Below, piece by piece: positions 16,873 to 25,103 of a DNA stretch of 64,000 bases. The notes beneath the pieces were generated by a model, which was given only the letters and a program-made list of their open reading frames with translations, had not been told where the DNA came from and made no database searches. The DNA lies in contig JACKFD010000002.1 of the NCBI GenBank assembly GCA_020632655.1, positions 124,001 to 188,000 of the forward strand, given 5' to 3'. Source of the DNA: Spirochaetaceae bacterium. Its GTDB lineage: Bacteria > Myxococcota_A > UBA9160 > UBA4427. The number at the start of each line of letters is the position of its first letter. Position 1 is the first letter of the stretch. Made by a program: the position numbers and the translations under genes.

Positions 16873-18021
16873 ATGGATGGTCCGCGGAGCGACGAGGAGC
16901 TGGCGAGCGGTCGGGCCTGGAGCGCCTTCTGCCGCGAGCTCGAGGAGATCGGTCACGAGCTGCTCCGTCCGGGCGCGCCGGCCGAGCCGGTCGACGTGGC
17001 CGAGGCGTATCGCTTCCTGACGCGGATGCTGCGCTCCGCCTTCGAGCTCACGCTCGAGGGCGGCGATGCGTCGAAGCCCCTGCTCGTGACGAGCCTGCAC
17101 GAGACCCTGAAGCTCGGCTGGGACAACCCGGACAACATCCATCTGAACGCCTACGTCTCCGAGGCGTTCCGCTACCGGCTCTACGGCACGCGCGGCGACG
17201 CGCATACGGTGTCGATCGCCGTATACGGCGGCTCCTATGGCAAGAAGGAGCAGGGGCGGAGCACGGTCGCCTTCGTCGATCTCGACGACTTCGAGATCGG
17301 GCCCGACGGGCGCTTCGAGATCGAGCTCTCGGCGACGGAGCAGCCCGGCAACTGGATCGAGCTAGGGCCCGGGTCCACGACCCTCATGATCCGGCAGACC
17401 TTCTGGGATCGAACCGTCGAGACGCCCGGCCGCTTCCGGCTCGAGCGGATCGACCGGAGCGAGCCCCCGCCGCCTCTCGATCCCGGCTTCGTCGCCGCTT
17501 CGCTGCGACGAACGGCGCGCTACATCCGCGGCAGCAACCGGCTCTTCTTCGACCTCTCCGACCACTTCCGCAACGACGTCCTGAACCGCTTCGAGCCGAG
17601 CGATCCCGTCCGCATGGCGAAGAACCAGGGCATCCCGTACAACCAGCTCTCGTCGGGCTGGTGGCGTCTCGCCGAGGGTGAGGCGGCGGTCGTCGACTTC
17701 GTGCCGCCTGCCGAATGCCCCTACTGGATGTTCGTGCTGAGCAACTACTGGGGCGAGTCCTTCGACTACGGCAACCACCGCATCCACACGAACGCCCGCC
17801 TCGCCCCGCGGCGTCCCGACGGCGGCGTCCGGCTGGTCGTCTCGCGGCGCGACCCCGGCGCCCCGGGCGCGCAGTGGATCGACGCGGCGGGGCACGACGA
17901 AGGCGTCTGGCAGTTCCGCTGGTACCACCTCGACGGGGTGCCGCCCTGCCCGCGGCCGCGCATCGTGCCGCTCGCGGACGTTCCGGGCCTGCCCTTCCGA
18001 CCCGACGTCGATCCCGCATGA
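16873..18021 (+). CDS. DUF1214-domain protein
   Basis: A 382-residue protein of the DUF1214 (often DUF1254-associated) type. The N-terminal half is helical and then beta-rich (VSIAVYGGSYGKKEQGRSTVAFVDLDDFEIGPDG). The C-terminal part reads ECPYWMFVLSNYWGESFDYGNHRI..WQFRWYHLDG, which matches the DUF1214 pattern. ATG 16873 has a GGAG ribosome site 6 bases upstream and lies downstream of the palindromic promoter region; earlier in-frame ATGs at 16801 and 16816 do not. No signal peptide. Its stop overlaps the sulfotransferase start, so the two are coupled. Biochemical role unknown. Confidence 0.75.
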   Translation: MDGPRSDEELASGRAWSAFCRELEEIGHELLRPGAPAEPVDVAEAYRFLTRMLRSAFELTLEGGDASKPLLVTSLHETLKLGWDNPDNIHLNAYVSEAFRYRLYGTRGDAHTVSIAVYGGSYGKKEQGRSTVAFVDLDDFEIGPDGRFEIELSATEQPGNWIELGPGSTTLMIRQTFWDRTVETPGRFRLERIDRSEPPPPLDPGFVAASLRRTARYIRGSNRLFFDLSDHFRNDVLNRFEPSDPVRMAKNQGIPYNQLSSGWWRLAEGEAAVVDFVPPAECPYWMFVLSNYWGESFDYGNHRIHTNARLAPRRPDGGVRLVVSRRDPGAPGAQWIDAAGHDEGVWQFRWYHLDGVPPCPRPRIVPLADVPGLPFRPDVDPA

Positions 18022-19172
18022 TGCCCTTCGACCTCCGACTCTACTTGCGCCTCTTTCGAAAGGGCATCCGAGATGCGCGCTCGTCCGGCCGTCGGCGGAT
18101 GCTGATCGTGCTCGCGGTCGTCGTACCGATGCTCGCCCTCGTGAACGCCGTCTGCTTCGCGCTCGACCACGTGTTCTTCCCCGGCTTCCGGCGTGTCGCG
18201 CTCCGCGAGCCGATCTTCGTGATCGGACATGCGCGGAGCGGCACGTCGCTCCTGCACGGGCTGCTCGCGGAGGACACGGACCGGTTCAGCTGGTTCATGA
18301 CCTACGAGCTCGTGCTGCCGTCGATCCTCCAGAGGAAGGTCGTGCGCCTGCTCGGCCACCTCGACCGTCGCCTGCTCGGGGGCGTGATCGATGCGTGGAT
18401 CCGGGCCTGGGAGGACCGGGTCTTCGCGCGCGGGCGCGAGATGCATCCGATGAGCCTGACGGGGCCGGAGGAGGACGAGTTCCTCCTGACGATCCCCTTC
18501 AGCTCGTCGACGGTCTCCGTGCTCTTCCCCGATCTCCGGGACACGGCGGACTACCAGGCCTTCGACCATGGCTCCCTGCCCGCGGCGAAGCGGCGACGCG
18601 TCATGCGCTACTACCGCGAGTGCGTCCGCCGCCAGCTCTACCTGAACGGGTCGGATCGCATCCACCTGTCGAAGAATCCGCTCTTCTGTTCGAAGATCCC
18701 GAGCCTGCTCGAGACCTTTCCCGACGCGCGCTTCGTCGTCTGCCTGCGCAGTCCCTACGAGACGATGCCGAGCATCGCCAAGATGATGAAGCGAAACTGG
18801 AAGGCCGCTCAATGCGACGCGGAGACGCTCGAGGCTGGCCTTGCGCTTCTGGTCGAGAGCTCGGTCGGCTTCTATCTGCATCCGCTCGCGGATCTCGAGG
18901 GGCTCCCGTCCGACCGCGCCATGGTCGTGCGCTACGAGGACCTCGTCGAGCGGCCCGCGGCGACGGTGCGCGAAGTCTACGCGCGCTTCGGCCTCACGTT
19001 CACGTCCGCAGCGGCCGAGCGGCTGGCGCAGGCGGCGAAGGCGGCGCGGGCCTACCGCCCGGACCATCGCTATGCCCTCGCCGAGCTCGGCCTCGGGCCC
19101 GAGGAGGTCGAGGCCCGCCTCGCTCCGCTCTTCGCGCGCTACGACTGGCCGCGGCCGGAGGGCGTTGCGTGA
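18018..19172 (+). CDS. sulfotransferase-family protein, membrane-anchored
   Basis: A 384-residue PAPS-type sulfotransferase. A hydrophobic segment at about residues 28-49 suggests an N-terminal membrane anchor. GHARSGTSLL (70-79) is the 5'-phosphosulfate loop, and RFVVCLRSPYETMPSI carries the 3'-phosphate-binding Arg/Ser. The central part keeps the helical SKNPLFCSKIPSLLETFPDA region. The start overlaps the DUF1214 stop (ATGATG) and its own stop overlaps the MarR start (GTGA), so all three genes form one coupled unit. The acceptor substrate is unknown; sulfation of a lipid or sterol-like compound at the membrane is a guess. Confidence 0.85.
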   Translation: MMPFDLRLYLRLFRKGIRDARSSGRRRMLIVLAVVVPMLALVNAVCFALDHVFFPGFRRVALREPIFVIGHARSGTSLLHGLLAEDTDRFSWFMTYELVLPSILQRKVVRLLGHLDRRLLGGVIDAWIRAWEDRVFARGREMHPMSLTGPEEDEFLLTIPFSSSTVSVLFPDLRDTADYQAFDHGSLPAAKRRRVMRYYRECVRRQLYLNGSDRIHLSKNPLFCSKIPSLLETFPDARFVVCLRSPYETMPSIAKMMKRNWKAAQCDAETLEAGLALLVESSVGFYLHPLADLEGLPSDRAMVVRYEDLVERPAATVREVYARFGLTFTSAAAERLAQAAKAARAYRPDHRYALAELGLGPEEVEARLAPLFARYDWPRPEGVA

Positions 19173-19615
19173 CCCGGCGCAAGGATCTCCGGCGCATCGA
19201 GCAGGCGATGGTCGAGCTGAACCGGCTCTCCCGGAGCGGCCAGGCGGACGCGGTGCGCGCCGAACGCGCGAAGGTCCCCGTGCCCGGTGCCGCGCAGCGC
19301 GTGCTCTACCAGCTCGTCGAGCACGGCGATGCGCGACTCATGGAGCTCGCACGACGGATGGAGACCGACCCGGGCATCGTCAGCCGACAGGTCGGATTGC
19401 TCGAGCGGGAAGGGCTCGTCGAGCGCCGTCGCGACCCCCAGGACGGTCGGGCCCGGGTGCTGCGCCTCACGGCGCGTGGGCGTGCCGTCTCGCGGCGCCT
19501 TCGCAGCACGCAGGACGAGACGTTCTCCTCGCTCCTGCGAAGCTGGTCGGGGGCGGAGCTCGAGAGCGCGGCCGAGGTGATGGAGCGGCTCGTGCGCGCT
19601 CTCCGTTCGGGGTAG
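19169..19615 (+). CDS. MarR-family transcriptional regulator
   Basis: A 148-residue winged-helix protein. The recognition region is DARLMELARRMETDPGIVSRQVGLLEREGLVERRRDPQDGRARV, the standard MarR helix-turn-helix plus beta wing with the DGR turn, flanked by dimerisation helices. The GTG start at 19169 overlaps the sulfotransferase TGA. As last gene of the DUF1214-sulfotransferase unit it probably controls that unit, perhaps through the palindrome at 16794-16808. Confidence 0.88.
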   Translation: MTRRKDLRRIEQAMVELNRLSRSGQADAVRAERAKVPVPGAAQRVLYQLVEHGDARLMELARRMETDPGIVSRQVGLLEREGLVERRRDPQDGRARVLRLTARGRAVSRRLRSTQDETFSSLLRSWSGAELESAAEVMERLVRALRSG

Positions 19616-19650
19616 TCCGGCGAGGGCGACGGGCGCGCCCGCCTTCCGGC

Positions 19651-21552
19651 TCACTCGGCCGGGAAGCCTTCGTCCGCGAGGCGCGCGCGCAGATCCGACC
19701 GGGGATCGTCGAGCATCGCGACGAGCTGCCGGACCGCCGGCCGCTCCCAGCGCGCCGCCGGCACGACGAAGTCGTAGCGTTCCGGCTGGAGCGGGCGGAA
19801 GTGCAGCCCCGCCTCCCGGGCGACCGCCTCGATCGTGACGCCCCAATCCGCCCGCCCCTGGGCGACGGCCGCGGCGACGGCGTAGTGTGAGCGCGGCTCG
19901 TAGGCGTGTCCGGGCGGCGTGCGTCCCGCCAGCAGCCGATCGATCAGCACGCGCGTGCCCGCGCCGCGATTGCGGTTCACCATGCGCGTCGACGGATCCG
20001 CGAGCAGCGTCTCGACGTCGCGGGTCTCGTCGGGGCGGGTCACGACGCCCTGCATGCGTGCGTAGCCGCGCACGAGACGGGTGCCGGGCTCGAGGAAGGG
20101 CTCGTTGTACGCGCCGGTCTCGGGGTCGAGCAGGTGCACGGGGGCGACGTCGCACTCGCCGCGCCGCGCCGCCTCGAGTCCGCCGAGACTGCCGACGGCG
20201 AGCAGCTTGACCGAGAGGCCGCTCCGGGCGAGCTCGCTCGCGATCAGATCGAGACCCGAGCAATGGCTGCCGACGACGACGAGGTCCGCGACCGGCACGT
20301 CGCGACCGATCAGCGTGACCTCGACCGGCTCGTCCGCTTCGACGATCTCGACGTTGCGACCGATCCGAACGAAGCCGTCGGCGCGGCTGAAGGTCGTGAC
20401 GCTGCCGCTGCCCTTGCCCATCGGATAGGCCGCCAGTCCGCCCGAATCGTCCTGCACCAACCCGACGAGCAGGTACTCGAGCCGCCCGCGCTCGCTGCGC
20501 GTCTTCATTGCGAGTCGCGCCCGGCGCGTCTCCCGCCGCGCGCCCGGCAGTCCCGCCAGGTCGCGGATCAGGGGCGCCACGAACTCGTGGAAGGTGAAGA
20601 TCGCGGAGGTCGGGAAGCCCGGCAGGATCACGACGGGCTTGTCGCCGTCGGCGGCCAGACAGATCGGCTTGCCCGGCTTGAGGGCGACGCCGTGCACGAC
20701 GATCCCGGGCGTGAGCTCGCCGACGACGAGGGCGTTCAGGTCGCCTTCGCCCTTCGAGGTGCCGCCGGAGAGGAGGACGAGGTCCGCCGAGTCGAGCGCA
20801 CCGCGGAGTGCCGCGCGCAGCGCATCGGGATCGTCGGCGTGGCCGCCGAGGAAGACGGCCTCGGCGCCGAGCTCCCGGACCGCGTCGACGAGGATGCGGC
20901 CGTTGCTGTCGAAGACGAGGCCCGGGCGCATCGCCTCGCCGGGCTGCACGATCTCGTCGCCCGTCGACAGGACGGCGACGCGCGGGCGGCGATGGACCGA
21001 CACGGCGGCGCGACCGATCGCGGCGAGCACGCCCGTCTCGCGCGACGTCAGCCGGGTGCCGGCGAAGAGCACGGTCTCGCCGCGACCCATGTCCGTCCCG
21101 GCGAAGGAGATCGCCGCGCCCGGCACGCGAGCCGCCTGCACGAGGACGTGGTCGGGATCCTCCGCCGTGATCTGCGTGACCTCGACGGGGACGACCGCGT
21201 CGGCGCCGCGCGGCAGCATCGCACCCGTCGCGATCGTCGTCGCCGTGCCCGCGCGCACCTCGATCGTCGGTGCCACGCCCGTCGGCAGGGTCTCGTCGTT
21301 CAGTCGCAGTCGCCGCGGCTCGAGCTCCGAGGCGCCGAAGGTGTCCTCGCTGCGCACGGCGAAGCCGTCCATGTTCGCGCGGTCGAAGCCCGGCACGTCG
21401 ACCTCCGCGCGCACGTCCTCCGCCAGCACGCGCCCGAGCGCCTGGTCGAGGGGGATCGTCTCGGGCTCGAAGGGCGTCGTCCGCACGACCGCGCGCCAGC
21501 GTCGCTCGGCCTCGTCGCGATCGAGGATCTCGAGGAATTGGGACTGCTTCAT
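19651..21552 (-). CDS. moeA: MoeA fused to a molybdate/PBP-like substrate-binding domain
   Basis: A 633-residue fusion. Residues 1 to about 410 are a complete MoeA, the enzyme that inserts the metal oxyanion into adenylylated molybdopterin: FDRANMDGFAV, STGDEIV, LLSGGTSKGEGD, LPGFPTSAIFTFHEF. The rest is a type-2 periplasmic-binding-protein domain (VVVGSHCSGLDLIASELARSG, VNRNRGAGTRVLIDRLL, ADWGVTIEAVAREAGL) as in MoeA/LysR-substrate-binding fusions. No signal peptide, so it should sense or deliver a ligand in the cytoplasm, possibly the oxyanion. Its start overlaps the stop of the second MoeA (ATGA). It is the last gene of the cofactor cassette. Confidence 0.88.
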   Translation of the reverse strand: MKQSQFLEILDRDEAERRWRAVVRTTPFEPETIPLDQALGRVLAEDVRAEVDVPGFDRANMDGFAVRSEDTFGASELEPRRLRLNDETLPTGVAPTIEVRAGTATTIATGAMLPRGADAVVPVEVTQITAEDPDHVLVQAARVPGAAISFAGTDMGRGETVLFAGTRLTSRETGVLAAIGRAAVSVHRRPRVAVLSTGDEIVQPGEAMRPGLVFDSNGRILVDAVRELGAEAVFLGGHADDPDALRAALRGALDSADLVLLSGGTSKGEGDLNALVVGELTPGIVVHGVALKPGKPICLAADGDKPVVILPGFPTSAIFTFHEFVAPLIRDLAGLPGARRETRRARLAMKTRSERGRLEYLLVGLVQDDSGGLAAYPMGKGSGSVTTFSRADGFVRIGRNVEIVEADEPVEVTLIGRDVPVADLVVVGSHCSGLDLIASELARSGLSVKLLAVGSLGGLEAARRGECDVAPVHLLDPETGAYNEPFLEPGTRLVRGYARMQGVVTRPDETRDVETLLADPSTRMVNRNRGAGTRVLIDRLLAGRTPPGHAYEPRSHYAVAAAVAQGRADWGVTIEAVAREAGLHFRPLQPERYDFVVPAARWERPAVRQLVAMLDDPRSDLRARLADEGFPAE

Positions 21553-22808
21553 GCCGCACTTCCGTCTACCGGCTGGGCGGGATCCTCGTCGTAGAGCAGG
21601 ACCTCGACGAGCTCGCCTTCGGCGTAGCCCTCGCGCTCCCGCGGCACGACGACGGCGCCCGCGGCGCGCACGGTGGACGACAGGATCGAGGCGCCCGCCG
21701 TCGCGAGGGGTACGACGCGACCGTCCTCGATCGCGACGCGTACGTAGTCCGTGCGGCCGACCTCCGAGGCGAGCTTGCGGGCGAGGGGGAGGCGGGTCAC
21801 GCGATGGGGCCAGGTGCGCGTGCGGCCGCCGAGGCCGCGGATCGTGGGTCCAGCGAAGAATTCGTAGGCGGCGAGGCAGCTGACGGGGTTGCCGGGCAGG
21901 AGGAAGACGGGGCGCTCGTCGATGCGGCCGATGCCCGTCGGGCTCGAGGGGCGCATCGAGATGCCGTGGTGGTCGAGCTGTCCGAGCGAGGCGAGCAGTC
22001 GGGGCGCGTGGTCCTCCTGACCGACGGAGGTGCCACCCGAGACGAGCAGCACGTCGTAGGCCGGATCGCGCATCGCCTGGGCGATCCGCTCGGGCACGTC
22101 CGGCACGATCTCGAAGGGCAGCACGTCGCCGCCGTCGCGCGCGACCAGCCCGCGCAGCACGACCGAGTTGCTGTCGACGATGCGCGCCCCCGTCGGCCGG
22201 GCGCCCGCCGGCAAGAGCTCGTCGCCGGTCACGAGCAGACGCACCCGCGGACGCCGCACGCACTCGACCTCGGCCTCGCCGATCGAGGCGAGCAGGCCCA
22301 CGTCCTGGGGTCGCAGCCGCCGCCCCGTCTCGAGCACGACGTCGCCGCGGCGGATGTCCTCGCCGATCGCGCCGACGTTCTTCCTTGGCGCGACCGACTC
22401 GCTCACGAGCACGACGCCGTCGCGCTCCTCGCAGATCTCCGCCTTGGCGACGGCGTCGGCGCCCTCGGGCACGGGCGCGCCGGTCATGATGCGCACGGCC
22501 TGACCCGGCTGGAGGACGCCCTCGAAGGGGCGTCCGGGCAGGGTCGTGCCCACGATCGTCAGACGGATCGGCTCATAGCCCGAGGCGCCGAAGGACTCCG
22601 CCCCCCGGATCGCGTAGCCGTCCATCGCCGAGCGTGCGAAGCCCGGGACGTCGACCGACGAGACGACGGGCGCGGCCAGGACCCGCCCGAAGCTCTCGAG
22701 CAGGGGGACGCGCTCGGCGTCGAGCACCCTCGCGTGCCGCTCGAGGAACGCGAGGACGTCCTCCACGTCCGCGCGCGTCGCGAACCCGCGCATCCGAACG
22801 TCGCGCAT
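21549..22808 (-). CDS. moeA: molybdopterin molybdenumtransferase MoeA
   Basis: A 419-residue stand-alone MoeA with all family blocks: FARSAMDGYAI, VTGDELLP, LVSGGTSVGQEDH and LPGNPVSCLAAYEFF, plus the C-terminal beta domain. It shares the same order of motifs with the fused MoeA downstream but is clearly divergent (LPGNPVS against LPGFPTS). Organisms that keep two MoeA proteins sometimes use one for molybdenum and one for tungsten. The gene starts 15 bases after the aldehyde oxidoreductase stop and overlaps the next MoeA, so the cassette is one transcription unit. Confidence 0.92.
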   Translation of the reverse strand: MRDVRMRGFATRADVEDVLAFLERHARVLDAERVPLLESFGRVLAAPVVSSVDVPGFARSAMDGYAIRGAESFGASGYEPIRLTIVGTTLPGRPFEGVLQPGQAVRIMTGAPVPEGADAVAKAEICEERDGVVLVSESVAPRKNVGAIGEDIRRGDVVLETGRRLRPQDVGLLASIGEAEVECVRRPRVRLLVTGDELLPAGARPTGARIVDSNSVVLRGLVARDGGDVLPFEIVPDVPERIAQAMRDPAYDVLLVSGGTSVGQEDHAPRLLASLGQLDHHGISMRPSSPTGIGRIDERPVFLLPGNPVSCLAAYEFFAGPTIRGLGGRTRTWPHRVTRLPLARKLASEVGRTDYVRVAIEDGRVVPLATAGASILSSTVRAAGAVVVPREREGYAEGELVEVLLYDEDPAQPVDGSAA

Positions 22809-22823
22809 CGAGCGGGTCTCGGA

Positions 22824-24557
22824 TCAGCCGGAGGCCTTCATCGTGAAGAGCTCTTCCCGGGCCGGGAAGCGCACCTTCGACTGGTTGATGATGTCGAGGG
22901 GCACGTCGAATTTCATGACGTTGTCCGGGCCGATCCCTTCCTCGACGAGGCACTCGGAGACGCCGTTGTCCTCGTCGCGCCAGCCCGCGGCCTTGTTGAA
23001 GGCCCACTCGTCCTGCAGACACTCCCAGCCCTGGTCGGCGATCTCCTCGCGCGAGATCTCGATGCCGTAGAGGAGGCCGTAATACTCACGGATGTCGTCG
23101 AGGCTCGGCTGCAGGAACTGACAGAACCCCGAGGAGTCGCAGACCATGTTCACGAGCTGCGCCTCCTGCGAGGCCTGGGCGAACTGGTCCGGGGCGAGAC
23201 CGGGGTTCACGATCAGGCCGGCCGTATGGTCGGCACCCATGGGCCCGGCGGCGTAGGTCACGCCCGTGGCCTTGAGCGGACGCGGATCCCAGGCCGGGAT
23301 CGCCTGGCCACGCGCGTGGGGCACGCGCTTGTGCTTGCGACGCCGGCCCGTCTCGACGACGCCGTCGCCGATCATGCAGCCCGTCTCGTCGCCCTGCTGG
23401 ATCGACTCGAGCAGCCGCGCGGCCGCCTCCGAGTCGCCCCAGTCCATGCCGCCCGAGTCCATCAGGACGCCGAGCGCCGCGCCGGTCTCGATCGTGTCGA
23501 GACCGAGCTCGTCGCAGAGGCGGTCGAGGATCGCGACCTCGTCGACGGTCTTGATCGCGCAGTTCGAGCCGAGCAGCGTGATCGTCTCGAACTCGAGGGC
23601 CGAGGTGCGGTAGTTGCCGTCGGCATCGTGCACGACGTTCGAGCACTTCACGATGCAGCCGGTCATGCAGTTGTGCATGCCGCCGCCGCGCTTGTCGAAG
23701 TTCTCGACGATGCGCGCCCCATCGAGCGTCTGGACGTCGGGGGACTGGCCCACGGTCCGATTCTTGTAGACGAAGGTGTGCAGCATGTTCGCGACGGGCA
23801 CGACCGAGGAGGTGCCGTGCTTGAACATCTGCGGGCCGTCGAGGTAGGCCTTCGTGTAGCGCTTGGTCAGCGCGTTGAAGTCCTTGCCGCTCGCGGGCTG
23901 GCGGGTGCGCGCCTTGCCGGGATCGACGAGTACCCACTTCAGGCCCTTCGAGCCCATCACCGCGCCGAGGCCGCCGCGCGCGGCGTGGCGGGCCGGGCGT
24001 CGCTCGGCGTCCTGGTCCGTGCAGGCGACCGAGGCGCCGCGCAGCCGGCGCTCGCCGGCGGGCCCGATCGAGATCGCGCTGGCGCGCTTCGACTCGCCCT
24101 CGAGCAGCTTCGCGCAGGCCGCGTAGTTCATCATGTTCTTGTAGTCGTCGGCGGCGACGACCTCGGCGCCGTTCTCGTCGACGCGCAGCCCGTAGCGCCG
24201 CTCGGCGTCGCTCGGCTGGCCCGTCACGACGATCGCCCGGATCCCGAGCTTCATCAGGTCCTGACCCGGGTTGCCGCCGGCATTCGCTTCCTTGATGCCG
24301 TTCGTGAGCGGGCTCTTCGCGCCGATCGAGATGCGGCCGGAGGTGGGGGCGGTCGTCCCGGACATCACGCCCGGGGCCATGACGAGGACGTTGTCCGGAC
24401 CGAGCGGATCGCAGGTCGGGTCGCAGTCCTTCGTCAGGATCTTGGCCGAGAGACCACGACCGCCGAGCAGTCGCCACTCGGCGGGGAAGGGCTCGAAGCG
24501 GGCCGTCTGCGTCGTCATGTCGACATAGAGGAGGCGATCGTCGTCGAATCCCGGCAT
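22824..24557 (-). CDS. aldehyde ferredoxin oxidoreductase family (tungstopterin) enzyme
   Basis: A 577-residue AOR-family protein. The N-terminal pterin-binding domain is clear (LLGGRGLSAKILTKD, APTSGRISIGAKSPLTNG, NPGQDLMKLGIRAIVVTGQ). The middle and C-terminal helical domains include LCDELGLDTIETGAALG and CDSSGFCQF. Cys297, Cys301 and Cys305 plus Cys473 or Cys479 should hold the [4Fe-4S] cluster. The first three are spaced C-x3-C-x3-C rather than the C-x2-C-x3-C of the archaeal prototype. These enzymes bind bis-pterin tungsten and oxidise aldehydes or reduce acids. A ribosome site AAAGGA precedes the start. It lies between a MoaD-like gene and two moeA genes. Confidence 0.92.
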   Translation of the reverse strand: MPGFDDDRLLYVDMTTQTARFEPFPAEWRLLGGRGLSAKILTKDCDPTCDPLGPDNVLVMAPGVMSGTTAPTSGRISIGAKSPLTNGIKEANAGGNPGQDLMKLGIRAIVVTGQPSDAERRYGLRVDENGAEVVAADDYKNMMNYAACAKLLEGESKRASAISIGPAGERRLRGASVACTDQDAERRPARHAARGGLGAVMGSKGLKWVLVDPGKARTRQPASGKDFNALTKRYTKAYLDGPQMFKHGTSSVVPVANMLHTFVYKNRTVGQSPDVQTLDGARIVENFDKRGGGMHNCMTGCIVKCSNVVHDADGNYRTSALEFETITLLGSNCAIKTVDEVAILDRLCDELGLDTIETGAALGVLMDSGGMDWGDSEAAARLLESIQQGDETGCMIGDGVVETGRRRKHKRVPHARGQAIPAWDPRPLKATGVTYAAGPMGADHTAGLIVNPGLAPDQFAQASQEAQLVNMVCDSSGFCQFLQPSLDDIREYYGLLYGIEISREEIADQGWECLQDEWAFNKAAGWRDEDNGVSECLVEEGIGPDNVMKFDVPLDIINQSKVRFPAREELFTMKASG

Positions 24558-24743
24558 GTCTGCGTTCCTTTCCTGGACGGGTCTCGGGCCCGGCTGGCGC
24601 GGAGCGACCGAGGCGTGGGCGTGTCGGCCGACGCCTCAGGGTCCGACAATCGGCCGCGGGCTGCAAGCCGCGCGCGCCGGATCGAGCGTTCTGGATCGCG
24701 AGGGCGCGCAGACCGGCGCCGACTCGGATATCGGGGGCGGCGC

Positions 24744-25022
24744 TCAGCCGCCAGCGATCGCGGCCAGCACCTCGATCTCGTCGCTGGCCGCGACCGGGGT
24801 GTCGAGGATCGATGGTTCCCGGCCGAGCAGCTCGCCGTTCAGGAAGAGCTTGACGAAGCGATGGAGCCCGCCGGTCGTCGGGTCGAGAACGAGGGGGCCG
24901 AAGCCGGGATGGCGCGATTCGACCTCCTCGAGGCAGGCGCGGATCGTGTCGCGGGTGGTCTCGATCCGGGCCTGGCCACCGGTCGGGCCGCGGTAGGGGG
25001 CGGGGACGAGGACGACGGGCAT
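24744..25022 (-). CDS. MoaD/ThiS-like small sulfur carrier
   Basis: A 92-residue beta-grasp protein ending in the Gly-Gly that is adenylated and thiocarboxylated in MoaD and ThiS proteins. Visible features are RIETTRDTIRACLEEVESRHPGF, LHRFVKLFLNGE and the DEIEVLAAIAGG tail. It would donate sulfur for the dithiolene of molybdopterin, or serve a dedicated tungstopterin pathway. It opens the structural part of the AOR cassette, 186 bases upstream of the AOR start. A TAGAGT box (25076-25081, minus strand) 53 bases upstream may be its -10. Dedicated MoaD copies next to AOR genes are a recognised arrangement. Confidence 0.85.
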   Translation of the reverse strand: MPVVLVPAPYRGPTGGQARIETTRDTIRACLEEVESRHPGFGPLVLDPTTGGLHRFVKLFLNGELLGREPSILDTPVAASDEIEVLAAIAGG

Positions 25023-25103
25023 GGCGGACTCCGGATGGCGGCGACTTCGGTGCGCGAAGGGGCAGGCGAGTCGCGACTCTAGCCCCTCGAGTCCCGCCCT
25101 GAA

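Noticed and set aside
24558..24743. Possible molybdenum/tungsten cofactor riboswitch before the AOR gene
   Set aside because: The 186-base gap has a hairpin (24610-24616 with 24631-24637), but I cannot match it to the known Moco motif by eye. A covariance search with the Moco RNA model would decide; a hit would support it.
20000..25080. Very long plus-strand open frames opposite the MoeA and AOR genes
   Set aside because: They consist of His/Arg/Gly/Ala-rich sequence without domains and mirror real minus-strand genes with strong motifs.
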